Shown piece by piece: positions 33,704-45,770 of a stretch of DNA of 64,000 bases. A program made the position numbers and the translations under genes. The notes under the pieces are model-generated. The model was not told the DNA's origin. It did no database searches and was given only the letters and a program-made list of their open reading frames with translations. Source of the stretch: Prostheceraeus crozeri (lineage: Eukaryota > Platyhelminthes > Polycladida > Euryleptidae). Within the stretch, counting starts at the first letter, position 1; each line of letters starts with the position of its first letter. The stretch is from the NCBI GenBank assembly GCA_907163375.1, contig CAJQUW010006362.1, forward strand, positions 1 through 64,000. The letters are read 5' to 3'.

Positions 33704-36005
33704 CTGGAATATGCGAGATACATTATAGCATTCACAATCTGAACATTACAACAATAATTGAATGAAACCAAATGAATACACTGATGTACATAAGACAACT
33801 TAAACAATGTTCAATGTTGGCTGCACAACGGTAAAAAGCCTTGCTGCAATCAAATGTTAAAAATGCAATTTCATGGTTGTAACCACATCATCATGCTGAA
33901 CCAGGCTGCATTAGACAAAAATATAATTTGCTTCATTTTAATGAGACTGTCTAGGAAATTATTCAATTGCACAAAAGTCTTTCAACTTCAAAAGGCTATG
34001 CACAATTAGTAATAGGATCGACTTCGAATCAACTTTGAATATTTTCAGATTGTTCACATTATTAAATCTTTAAGTTAAGAAAAAAGCTAAACAGACCGAG
34101 AAATTTGAAGCCAAAGAATACGATGTGTTTTATCAACTTGAACGTATAAAAGCAATGTCTCCGTACTGGGGGTGTGCCGATTAATCGGTTGATCATAGAC
34201 ATGTTAGACAGAATCAACAATCGATCGATTATTTGCCAATTTGTGGACTTTTGGAGATTTTTGCTAATTTTCATGAAAATTTAAGGACTAATCGAAAGAC
34301 AAAATTTCCATTTTTTAGATAATGAATTTTTATAACAGTCTTTCCACTACTGAATTTAACCAAGGCAAATAAAAATAAACTAGATAGGAAATATTCTCTC
34401 AATCGCTTTCGATGACTCTAATCATTTGACAACGTCATTTACAAAAGGGTTCTGAATAATCTTGCACTGAAAGTTAAAGAAATTCAAATTGCATAGCTAT
34501 GAAAACAGATTAAGTAGAAACTTGTGCATACAGTCATACTGAAATCGATATATCGGACTATAGGAGATGAAGATAGATAGGATGAAAACAAAAATGGGCT
34601 AAGTCCATTGCAGGAACAAATTCTTTCTTGACATGCAACGAGGGCGCGAACCGCTTCAATAAAATGGGCTCGGTGATCTTGATATGTATTAAGATAGATG
34701 ATGGAGTCATCTGTTATGATTACAAGTCTTATTATTGGAGTCCTTGAAAGCGCTTAGGATAATATATACTCATTAGGCCTATTATGAGATTATTTTTTAT
34801 TTTTAGATTAACTTAACTCTGCATGTACACTGTGTACTGAGCTGTTACTCCAAATTCAAATGACGTCTCTTTATCACTACGATTATTGACTACAACTGAA
34901 TTCTTCCAAAGACTCAAATTTCAGTAAGATTACAAACTTCTCTTAAAAGTTACTTCCGCATATCATGATATATAAGTAGCATTTTTAGCCGTGTCTGGGT
35001 TCAGTAACTCTGAGTGGAGACCGGGCTGGAGTTTCATCCTGGGCCAGTTAAACTAGGTCCGGATTTTCTGACCTGGTGCAGTTTTCAGCTTCTGATCTGG
35101 GACGGACCCTGATTTTCAATTATTAGGGTCGAATCAGGCGCGCCTTGTGTAAAATTCGCAACCATTTGAATATATTCACATAGGCCTTGTTATGCTCGAA
35201 TAATTCTTAATAATATTCCCATATTCACTTGAGATGTTTTCTTCAAAATAAAGGCATGAGTATTCAAAAGCTGATGTTTACAACATTAGTTATTGGCAAG
35301 TAGTCAGCAACTGAAATCATTATCTTATTAATAAAACCACGCATTCGTAAATCAAGACGTGTAACGCATGATTGCCTTTCAGAACGTAATAATAACACGT
35401 GAGTGACAAGGAAATTCCTATTTTATGAAAAACTTATCCCGCCAATAATTACTTTGAAAATTATGTCTCGCTGAAAATGTTTCATGACCTATACTGCGCA
35501 GAGCGCGTTAGTCTCTAAATGTCGTAAATTAATGTTAAATTACGATCAATTTAATGATTACAATTATAAAATTATGCAATAAACAACGTCGATTTCATTT
35601 GAAATTAATCGGTAGTCGGCCGATTAGAAAAATCACAAATCGGTACACCACAAGTCTACTCTGCACAGTTGATGCACATCCCACATGCACATGAACGCAG
35701 AAAGCATTTTGCATCAACAGACACCACGTGGCTTCTTTTAGCTTCATTACTACTACATCCCAATATGTATAATAACTGGTGTAGCTAACCTCCCCACAGC
35801 AGTCCGATGTGAAGACTGACGATTTTTGCAATGCATCTCAATTCTGACAGCGGCTGCAGTCTCACGCTACAGATTGTGTCTTGTAGCTTGCATGATAGGC
35901 CTACAAAGCTATGTAGATATCAAATTTGCGGCTACTATTTGAGCTCAGACTTCGACAGGTCACTTCAATACCTCCAGTGATGCTAATTTAGCTGGAGAAG
36001 ATACT
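33704..36005. other. Upstream flank of the DUF4485 gene
   Basis: No coding signal seen. A weak terminal-repeat pair (GGTGTGCCGATT near 34161 and AATCGGTACACC near 35640) may mark another old element of about 1.5 kb. No promoter motif could be recognised with confidence. Confidence 0.35.
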
Positions 36006-36599
36006 CAGGGCTGCCACTCTTATCTAAAATAAAAATCGGAATGGGCCCTCTAAATTACGCAGTCGTGGCCCCCTTAAAGTAAGAAACTTGCGATCATTCG
36101 TTATCACACAACCCGATAAGTTTTGAATGCGTTCAAGCAGCAGTTGGGTCTGTTCTAATAAAGATGCTTCTGAATCCTCACAGTTAGCAAGTAAATGTAT
36201 AAAATTATTACTGATGCTTATTCAATCATCAGTTTCAACAAGGTGCACTAGAATGCATGACTCGAACAGCTACTATTTTCAGGAGTACCATTTTCAAAGG
36301 TTAGACAGAGTGTACTACAAAGACCCCTCTACCTGCCCCTAATGCAAAATCAGCATGAAGTTACTGAGCGATTGACGATTTCAGCTCGATATAAAGACTG
36401 TATATTATCGAATTACCTACATGTAGGCCTATGGATGATTTTACTTAACTGTTTCATAGACAACTTTCTTCATTTCGTTCAGAAATTTTACATTCAAATT
36501 AATAATACACTATTCTCGTGCAGCTTTGTCGTTTTCTATTAATCGCGCCATGACGTCACACGGTGCAAGATGCCGTCTTTATTGTGAAGAATTTTCATG

Positions 36600-37165
36600 A
36601 AACCACTAGGAAATTGCTGTTCAGCTGTTCGACGTTTGGAAGACTGCTTCAGCAGAGCGGTCTGGTCACATCAAATATCTTCACACAAAATCCATGGTCA
36701 GCGCGGTCTAAATGCTTGGGCAGGCATTTCTGTAAGTCATTTTCTTTGGGAGAGCCATTATTCTTTCGAGAAATCGAGGATGTGTGACAAAATCTTCCTT
36801 TCTATGCTGTATGAAATATACCGAATGTCATGAAGGATAGGAATATCTTCATACAGGATGGAATGCCACCGCACTATTACAGACCCATCGTAAATTATTT
36901 AAACAGCAATTTTCCTAAATCTTAGATTGACCGTCATGGGAGCCTTTGGAATGGCTTCAATACCACCGGATTCAATGCCCTGTGACTTTTTTCTTCTAGG
37001 AACGTTGAAGAAATGGTGCATCAGAGTCATCCTGTGCATTTGGATGAACTGGAAAACAAAGCTTTGCACCGTTTTCAGCAGATCGATGCGCAATTGCGCA
37101 GAGATATGGTCTTGCGCTGTTGACCGAAGAATTAGATTGCGTTCGGGCAAACGGTGAGCAAGTAG
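36600..37165 (+). pseudogene. Decayed Tc1/mariner-superfamily transposase inside the hAT-like element
   Basis: Scattered over frames are LNAWAGISVSHF, SMLYEIYRMS, FIQDGMPPHYYRPIVNYLNS, then DSMPCDFFLLGTLKKW and HPVHLDELENKALHRFQQID. The order QDGxPPHY ... PxDFFLxGxLK ... LDEL is that of the catalytic core of insect-type Tc1/mariner transposases. Several stops and frame changes interrupt it, and no matching inverted repeats were found, so its own ends are lost. Confidence 0.7.
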
Positions 37166-38399
37166 AAAATAAATGGTATAGTTGTACTCGTGTTAGCAAC
37201 TGTTTTCCTTTGAATCATAATTAATTTACAGAAATTAAATTAATCAATTGAGCCGCTAATTGCTATTTCATCAACAACTTTGAAATGATCATTCAGAACC
37301 CGCCACGTTACATAAACAAAATAATTTTGAATCAATGTCACACAGAATAAATTAACGACTAAAAACTATCGCATTTGTTCAACAAGAGAAAACGGAGTTC
37401 TATATTGTGCACAAATATTGCACATTAAAGAAGCCATGCAACTTAATATACTATTTAATCTGAAATGAGATGATAGTAACATTTCATAAAATCCATCACG
37501 GGAAAAACTAAAGTTTCTAAATTTTTAGCCGTCATCAGTGTAGTATACCTGTAAAGAATCAGTAACTCACATGCAAACAAGTCATCATCCGAAATACAGA
37601 CATCTACAATTAATGAAATACATGCAGTTCAAATCTGATTCTGTTGAGTTCGTTTCCAAAATTTGAAATTTGCAAACAGCTAATTCGTGTTTACACTTCA
37701 TGCACGAAGGTGAGCTGCCGGATTTCCAAGCACATCCACCTACCGATGGTCTGTGAAGTGAGTTGCTGATTTACTGCAATGATGGTGGCTTAGGAGTCAA
37801 AAACGCTTGCAGTTCAGCCTGAAGAAACTTCATCAGTACTTGTAGCTCCGGCAATGATTCAAATCAAACCTTGCTCTCATCTCTTGTACTTCGAACATAA
37901 TAACAGCTATGAGTATTTGATGAAGGTTGAGACGCCATGGCATAAGTAAACGCACAATCAACACGAAAAGAAATCCTTGTCACTTCTGCGGTTGTTTGCA
38001 AGATTTCAATTTTCGCTGGTGTCTTCGCCGAAATTTAGCCGCTTTTGCAACAAGTGATCGTACAAAATATTCTTTCGTCACTCCTTTGTTCCCGAAACTT
38101 TTTAGTAGATTTTTCTTTTATAATTTTCTGGCAGACGCATCTTAAAAGATACGTTTTTGGAGAGCATCAAAGCAATCAGAACTCAATTCATAATAGACTC
38201 AATAATTACGTATTACAACTTTTTCGTAAAGCATTCCCACCTTAATTCGTTTCTTATTTCAAAACCCTGATTACTTGCGTTTCGTCCAGTTTATTAGGAA
38301 TGACGAAAGGATTACTGACTTCCTTGTAGAAGAATCTTCTGCTCAAGAGTCAAGCGGAGTTTTAGAAAACATCTCCTTTGAATTTAATCACTCTTAAAA

Positions 38400-38890
38400 A
38401 TTGCAGGGTCTTTAAGGTCCCGTCACAGTCTGCATAGCTCCGTTCACTATGTCAAAGAGCCCTACATTATCTAAAAAAGTCCCACATGCTCTTATCTTTA
38501 AGGGTGCCGGTCTCAATCCTATAGGCCCTTTACAATCTCAAAAGGTCTATTCATATCTAAAGAGAGCTCTTCAAAGACTAAAGAAGTTGCCGCTCACAAT
38601 CTCAAAGGGCTTCTTCAATAAATCTAATGGATTTCTTTCAAAATCAAAATATGGCCCCGTTACGATCTTAAAGGGACCCGTTCACATTCTCAGTAGGACT
38701 TGTTCACAATCTCAAAAGGGCCCCTCACGATCTTAAAGGGGCCTGTTTAGTATCTCAAAAGGGCCCCTCACGATCTTAAAAGGGCCGGTTCACAATCTCA
38801 CAAAGGGCCCCTCGCGATCTTAAAAGGCCCTTTCACAATCTTATAGGGCCCACTCGCAACCTCAAAAGGGCCTCTTCAAAATCATAAATT
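38400..38890. repeat. Degenerate GGGCCC phrase repeat
   Basis: About twenty loosely spaced copies of a phrase like CACAATCTCAAAAGGGCCCC, alternating with CACGATCTTAAAGGGGCC, recur every 20-45 bases. Similar GGGCCC pieces occur near the left end of the enclosing hAT-like element (36040-36080). The reading frame at 38449-38736 is produced by the repeat and is not a gene. Confidence 0.7.
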
Positions 38891-38996
38891 GTTCAAAAAC
38901 CCAAATTATTTGTTCCTTGGCAAAGCATTTTCTCACTACTTATTTCATTGAAAAAAATCCGGAAATCCGGTTAAAACCGGGAGAGTGGCAGCCCTG

Positions 38997-41900
38997 GATA
39001 CTCCATTGATAGTTATATGTTAGTCAAAATGAGATGAGCACAGAAAGCCACAGGTAAATATTAAGTCGATCGCTGGTTGAATGAGCCAGAGAATCTAGTC
39101 AGCGTACTCTTCAGTGCATCCTACAATTCGTAATTTCTATGCATTGGAATAAATCTGAAAATAGCTATGCGATGTTCTTAGAAATATAAATCATCGTTTC
39201 TCCTTTCTGCACATTTACTAAATCATAAGGACTGATTGTCTAAGTTGATTTTAGAACTATTTCTTAAATGTACAGAAGACCAAAGTGAAAATGACCGAAG
39301 TGAAACACATGTACTTACATCGAAACCTAGAATATCTTACATGAGGAGCAAAGCCCGATGTGCTCGGCACGTGTCGTAGACAATTATCAACAGTAAGTGA
39401 AATCAAGCTGAGGTGCGTGAATCAAAGCATGGACAAATGCATGGGACACTACGACATATTCAGAGACGCAATAAGTAGTCTGTTCGACAGTCTAAACGTG
39501 ATTTGTCAAAACTTGTGATTGTTTCATATAGAAACTCACATTCAGATTGATTTCACTTCGGTTGATGGTGGCTGACGCAACGCACGGAACACAGTGTCTT
39601 CTCTAACCTGGGACAGTGCTGCGCTTTTGCTTTCTTACACAGCCTTCACCGATGTCACAGAAATATATTTTTGCAAAATTATTGAGACAGTCCTGTCAAA
39701 GACAGTCTAAATGAGATAGAGCATAAACTACGTAAATTATATGTCCTATAATTCTTTTTTCGTCCATTCCAAAAATTTGCTGATCATGATGGTATTTGCT
39801 ACATTCCTCAGTAACATCAGTTAGTTGCTACATTAGATAGGATGTAGATATTTTTCGGTATATTTTATTTAGGTACATTTCTGTGCTTCAAATTCAATGT
39901 ACTGATGAAAAAGGCAATTCTTTATCGCAGTATTCACTAAATTTCCGAGTGTACTTAAGAAACTCAATAAGTGAGAGCGACGATAAATGAATACTTTAAA
40001 CATTAATGTAGCATGGAGCTCCTCGAAAATCAAGCGTAGTACACAACAGTTTGCACCAGCATGATGATGGTTGTTAGGGACAAGAGAAAATCAACAAACT
40101 TTCAAAGCAAATTAAACGTTCAGGTATAATTTTGTTGGCGTAGCAAAACACAATTGCAAGAAACAAATTCATGCAATTTTGCTGAGGCCAAATCTGCCTT
40201 CGTTTCCCTTACACGAGGTACTAAAAGGTAATTGAAGGAAATCGATATGTAAGTCATGCAATTACACAGATGAAGCAGTGTTCGTGCCATTACGTAAATT
40301 ACCTGAAATATAGGTGGATCAGGTATCGCGCACAAAAATGGTCGCAATTTGATTCCATACAAGCATAATTAGCGAAAGTTTGCGTTTTTTGATTTCATGC
40401 GGCAGTATATAAACTTTTGCGTTCATTTTTGCATTTTTTGTCTCACATTGTTGCAGAGATTAAGTTCATAACCACATCAGCACTCTTGAATGTGGTACAA
40501 GCAAGAGCATGCCACCAATTCTTCAATTTTATCTTTTGAATGCTGATGAAACTCAGAAACAGATTCGATACTCTCTGCTTTCTCGTTGATGAATGTTTAA
40601 ATATGTAGATAAGTTAGAGCAACAACTACTAATGCTATTGTAAAAATAATAGATTGAGAAATACATCTCAGAAATAACGTTTTCTTGAACATATTTTTTG
40701 TTCGCATTTTTTTATTGTCTGCGCATAACTTGTGAGCAGAACATAAACTGTCCTATTGATGTCATCGCATGTGCCAAATAAACCAACTGGGCAAATGAGA
40801 AGTTTGACGGCCAGTCCTTAGAAGAAATATTTCACGTAGATTGTAATGCTTAAATGAAGAAGCTATGTGGACACTTCAAGAAGGGGGAATTTGTTAAAAA
40901 TATGAATTGGAGTGATGTGCTAGCGGATAAAGAGTTACTTTTCACTGAAAAAGCTGCAGATATGCTGTCAACGTAAGAACAGAGTTCACGCTCGAAAGAT
41001 TAATCAGATGTCAAATCTCTTATCCGATGTAATTGTCAAATTGCAGAAACCACGTGAAAATGTGGATGGATCTGTCAGACATTCCATTGGAAATTAATTT
41101 AATCTATGGTCACATAACAAGCAATATTTTTCAAATTGGTAGATGAATGTTGCTGAAGATATATCATCATTATGCATCCAAATCCGTCATCAAGGATTTC
41201 GGAAGTAGAATCATCGTATTCTGCCGACCTTCAATTATGTAGCCGCCTTATGTAGCTGCTTGACAGTGGATCAACACAATAGGCTGATCATATTTTGACG
41301 AACAAATTTAAACCAATGAAGGATTCGTCAAGGAAAAATGCATCCACTTTTTTATGTATTCTGCCGGCATCGGCAACATGCTGTCAATCACTACGTCTGT
41401 AGTTTAATAAATCTTTAAATATCTTGTCGGCCGAATTTTAGTGGATAAATATTCCATTTTTCGTCAGGCGATCAGTCCCATTATCATTTGGGTACTTGGA
41501 TGCTCACTTCCTCAAAATTGACGTTTTTATCAAGATATTACAATGAGATTGACAGCAAACTAGAAGAACATTGTTGCTCAAGAATTTTTGTCTAAAGAAA
41601 TTGACGTCGTGTGTTCGAATTCAGGATCATATTGATAGAAGAATTGTGCGAACATTAATGATGATTTTCCCTTATTCATTTTTTTGTATTTGTTCAATAA
41701 CGATTATTTCGAAATATATTCAAAATACAGGTTCATCAAGTGTCAATTTTCACGAATTAAAATACCTATTGACTAATTGTACACAATTTTGCAAAGCGAG
41801 AAATTGTTGTGCAATGCATGTATCACTCTTGGATTATTTGTTGAGACTGTGAGAGCAATTGTAAAAAGAATATATAAAATTTGGAAGAATGTATCAATAT

Positions 41901-43680
41901 CTAATGAAATGAAGTTACTTATAAGTTCGACTGATACAGAAATTAAGAAGAATTTTCAGAAATCGGAAGAATTTTTGAACAAATTTATAGGTGAATGTCG
42001 ATACATGCACTCATGTAAAAGCGTCATTATTTGGGCACAACAGGAAACAGCCGTCGTTAACTCGTTTCGGCAGTACGGGAAATATCACTTACGCCGCATT
42101 CAGCAATTGTCCTTCAGAAACCTTGCCCCCATTAGCTCATCGGTAGGACAGGCAACTATCACAGACAGATAAGTTTTTTTGAACTGCTTTTGTTAACTCG
42201 GGCTGCTGGTGTGTTTAATTTCAGGAATGTCGAGACAACAGTTAGCTCGGCATTAGGTTGAAATGACTTAACGACACACCCGATATTTCTACAATGTTTA
42301 CATGCAAATCTGTTTTCACCGTCACCGGATATGTGTGACCCTCTGCACTGAAGTTGTATCTCGAGAATTGCAGGATTAACTTTTGAGAATGAAAAAAAGC
42401 TGTTGAAATTCTCCTGAAAACATTAATTGCATATATATGTAGCTGAACTATAATTCTATATGTAAACATAATGTTTTGAACTGATTTTTTTTCAAATGTC
42501 TCAGAAAATAATGTGTGTTGTGCATAAAATTCAGCATCAGAAGAGCAGTTTTGACCAAAAACTCGTCAGTGACAAATGATTGCCTAAATTGATTCTGCTA
42601 CTTGCACCAATCAGGGTGACGAGTCAACTATAGCTTCGTTTCTCATTGTATTACCGCCTGCTACATCCCGGTGATATTGTCTTGCTGTCTCAATACGAGT
42701 TAACTCGGACTCAGTTTCTCATGATCTTCCCTCTACAACTAGGTCACTGATACTGTACTATTCCCAGACGACAAGTCATCTCGGACTCAGTGAAATGCGG
42801 TAGGTGTATAAAAAAACACCGCAGCCTAAGGGTTAGAAAAGAAAAATGGATTCAACTCAAACTACCTGTGCGTTTGATTAACGAGAAGTCATCAATGGAC
42901 CAATTACCTTATTTATATTGAGAATGATAGATTGCTTTTATTATATCATTGTACCGGGTAGTGATTCTAAAGTCGGGAAAAGTTCGCATCGGAGTCGGTT
43001 CGTTGCCGACCAATGTTATTCTTATATGTTTCAGGTTTCACGATGTAAGACTAAGGATGTTAAAGCAAGAGGAAAGCAACTATAATAGGATGCAGACTTT
43101 TATCCAAGAGGTTCACTAGAGATTGAGCTGTAGGTTCTTCATCTTTATTGAAGGTGACGCCGCTGCGATATTATCAAGAACAAGCTGGAGATACTCCCTC
43201 AGATTTTAAAACCAACGCTCCTATATCCCTCTCCACTCACTCAGCCCTGCAAAACTGCACGTGATCCCCTATATGGAGCGTGCTGCAGTACTTTTTTAGA
43301 GTGAAATTTCAGTGCCAGCACGCCAGATTCGAGGTTGATGCGCCAGACGTACGATCAGTATTAAAAAAATCTGAAAGCAAGTGCACCGAAGTCAGGGACA
43401 CGCATGTCACACGCATGTTCAATTTTTAAAAATTCTGAAAATATGCGTGCCAGGTCGACATGATCCTTCAGACATTGAAGTCGGATTCACAGAGAGGGAG
43501 AGGAATGTAGTTCTATAGGGCCTTTATACGTCACTAGCATAATTGTTCATTAGGTTTCGTTGACATTTCGTTGAGATCGAAATCAGTGAAAAATCCTCGT
43601 TTTGAAATTTTTTAATTGATTATGATTGCTATCACAACCTGTCTTTGATGGTGATTACTTTAGCGAACTTCTAGGCAGTG
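38997..43680. other. Gene-poor stretch, nothing named
   Basis: Mostly AT-rich DNA without recognisable exons. A plus-strand frame at 41777-42172 (131 codons) begins amid an overlapping frame and shows no family motif. I cannot exclude exons of an unseen fast-evolving gene. Confidence 0.35.
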
Positions 43681-43691
43681 TTCAAGAGTGC

Positions 43692-44020
43692 AGTTGCTCT
43701 GCGGCATAGCAATGGGCTAAGGCAGGGGTTATCAAAAATTAATTGCAATTAATTGGGACTGAGCAATCAATTAATTTTAATTGTCTCTTAGTGCAATCAA
43801 TTAATTGCAAATAGCGGTGACTACCAATCAATTAATTGCAATTATCTTCCTGCAGCAATCAATTAATTGCAAATAGCGATCACTACCAATCAATTAATTG
43901 CAATTATCTTCCTGCAGCAATCAATTAATTGTAATGCAATTAATTTTTGATAACCCCCTGGGCTAAGGCAAAACAGTCGTAGTCGTGAGTTCAAGCTTCT
44001 CTAGTCCGCCACACGCTCAA
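43692..44020 (+). mobile_element. tRNA-derived sequence (SINE head) split by a MITE
   Basis: If bases 43725-43970 are removed, the flanks join as GCGGCATAGCAATGGGCTAA then GGCAAAACAGTCGTAGTCGT and GAGTTCAAGCTTCTCTAGTC-CGCC. This is tRNA-sized with a box A-like ATAGCAATGGGCTAAGGC, a box B-like GAGTTCAAGCTTC and short terminal complementarity. A decayed tRNA pseudogene or SINE head is likely; no body or tail could be defined. Confidence 0.45.
43725..43957. mobile_element. MITE with 23 bp inverted ends and ATTAATTG repeats
   Basis: GGGGTTATCAAAAATTAATT begins the left end and is mirrored by AATTAATTTTTGATAACCCC at the right. TGGGCTAAGGCA flanks both sides (43713-43724; 43959-43970), a 12 bp target duplication. 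The interior is built from about 62 bp repeats containing CAATCAATTAATTGCAA palindromes. No coding capacity. The family is unknown to me. Confidence 0.8.
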
Positions 44021-44924
44021 TTTCATGTTATTTCAACTTCCAAGACTATGTGGCGTTTTGTGACAATAAAACAATCGCGTATGCTTTACTGACAGGTTCA
44101 TCAGTTACTATCTATAAGGAAAATATCAAGCACAGTGATTAACATGAATCAGTTGCCTTACAATGCATGACCTTGGATCTATGCTATGTTGTCATATTAT
44201 GCACCATGAAAAAAACCAGCGAAAAACGTTCAGCATTGCTTACTCAAGATTGTCGATAACTAATGAAAAATTCATTTTATCGTTTACGTGGAACCAGTAC
44301 AGTAGTTACTCGTCCTTAAGGGCAGGTTGGAACTTCTCCATCTAGTAAATGTTGGTAATTTCCGTAGTCCATGAGTCTGATAATCTTTAACTCCAATGAA
44401 CAAGAAATCTTACGGTCAGTAAGTCAAATAACAATGCAAAGCTTCAGCTGCAGACGCAACATCAATAGAATTAACCATTTTTCACGTAAAATAAGTGGTG
44501 GTCACGCCTTTCTATTAGCATTAATATTGCATTACTCGAAGTTAACCGATTTACACAGGAATACGTGATGAAATAAGCAGTGTCGAAGGAGCTCACAGCG
44601 CCTTCCATTTGTTAACCCTGATTCCACTTTTACCAAGACAGAGCCAGCGGTAAAGAGAACTTCATATGTATTGCGGGATGTGCAGATTCCTTCTTCGAAA
44701 CTTACAGTTTCTGCGTTGATTGAAATATCTGAGTTTTAGTTGGGAAACCAAGTACAAAAGATGGTAATTATTTTTACTCCTTTTTAGGGCATTTGAAGGA
44801 ACGATTGAACGGCATTTCTTCATTTTTCTGATAAACGAATTATCGAGCGGTATGTCTGAGAAACCGATGAGCGATGACCGGAACGAATGGCGTTCTTGCT
44901 TGATTGAACGTGATTGAGTGGTAA

Positions 44925-45770
44925 TCTAATCCCGGAAAACCCAGTATAAGAAATAATGGTAAAAAATCATTCATGCTTTCCAAAATTTCTTAGTTACACA
45001 CTCTGATTTCACTAAAGTAGTGTTTTGAAATTTGAAAATAGTTATGTGCCAATTTGTGCAGGCTTTCGTGGTAGTGAGACCTCTGAAATTTCGATGAGGA
45101 AAATCTATTTATGCTCTTTGAAATTGCTTGTTTAAGTATTACGATTTCAGTTCAATGACATTTCGTGATTAAAATGACAAGACTTGCTATTACACAATGC
45201 TTCCACCTCTTGTTATTGATTTTGTATTCCGAAAATGCATGTAGACCTACTACTCATTAACTACTAAAGAGTCTACGCACATCAATGCGGTTTAGCAGTG
45301 GTGAAAACTGAAGAAGCAGGACAGAAGAAACTTCACGTCCTTCTAAATTTGTCATGATACGCACTAAATTACCATTTAATTCATCACTTTTTTCATAGAG
45401 CTAGGCGTTTCTGTATTAAAGAGTCATCAAATTACAAAAGACAGAAAGTTAAGAAGCTCACTAAATAGGGCCTATAAAATTCCTTGGAAGTCCTTAAAAA
45501 ACAAAAGATTATACACATAAATATAAAATGATAAATTTAAAAAAGGCGAAGCTCCTACAACGGCAACGTGTCTCTTATAGCAGCGGCGTTGCCCACATGA
45601 ATAACCAACTGAATCCGTTGGATTAGGATTGGATTCATCACTTGGTCACAAAGCGTTGAACAGTTCGTTTTCAAAAGCTGTGATGAAGTTGTCCTACTTG
45701 CACTGAGAGTGTCAATCTCACCTTTACATTTTAAAAATAGCATGTATTATGTTGCTTTCGCATAAAATTA
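44925..45770. repeat. Dispersed repeat, copy A
   Basis: The sequence from CCCGGAAAACCCAGTATAAG to ...GTTGCTTTCGCAT is repeated in the same order at 59770-60295, for example AGAAATAATGG, ACCTCTT-TTATTGATTT and TTCATCACTT-GGTCACAAA. The two copies are roughly three-quarters identical by eye. Copy A is split by the insertion at 45390-45632. Confidence 0.7.
45390..45632 (-). mobile_element. 243 bp retroposon-like insertion with 11 bp target duplication
   Basis: ATTCATCACTT occurs at 45379-45389 and 45633-45643; copy B of the host repeat has it only once (near 60156), giving an empty site. On the minus strand the insertion starts CCAATCCTAATCCAACGG and has a hairpin-forming region (GGCAACG...CGTTGCC). 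It then reaches GGAGCTTCGCCTTTTTT, a possible Pol III terminator, and an AT-rich rest. A structured-RNA-derived SINE is possible. Confidence 0.7.

Larger units (their letters stand above)
36006..38996. mobile_element. hAT-like non-autonomous DNA element, 3.0 kb
   Basis: The 15 bp terminal inverted repeats are perfect: CAGGGCTGCCACTCT at the left, AGAGTGGCAGCCCTG at the right. GATACT flanks both ends, and if the ends are set one base inward the 8-base flanks AGATACTC and GGATACTC differ at one site, as expected of a hAT duplication. The TIR has the CAGGG start typical of hAT. The interior holds a foreign, decayed Tc1/mariner-type transposase and a GGGCCC-rich degenerate repeat; no hAT transposase is visible. 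Confidence 0.7.

Noticed and set aside
34161-35651. A possible 1.5 kb element with ends GGTGTGCCGATT and AATCGGTACACC
   Set aside because: The ends match over only 11 of 12 bases, no target duplication was found, and the same GATTAATCGG motif occurs inside, so chance is possible.
38449-38736. A 95-codon plus-strand frame rich in Ser, Lys and Gly
   Set aside because: It is created by the GGGCCC phrase repeat and matches no protein family.
41777-42172. A 131-codon plus-strand frame
   Set aside because: No motif, no splice context and codon use like the AT-rich background; kept only as unassigned DNA.
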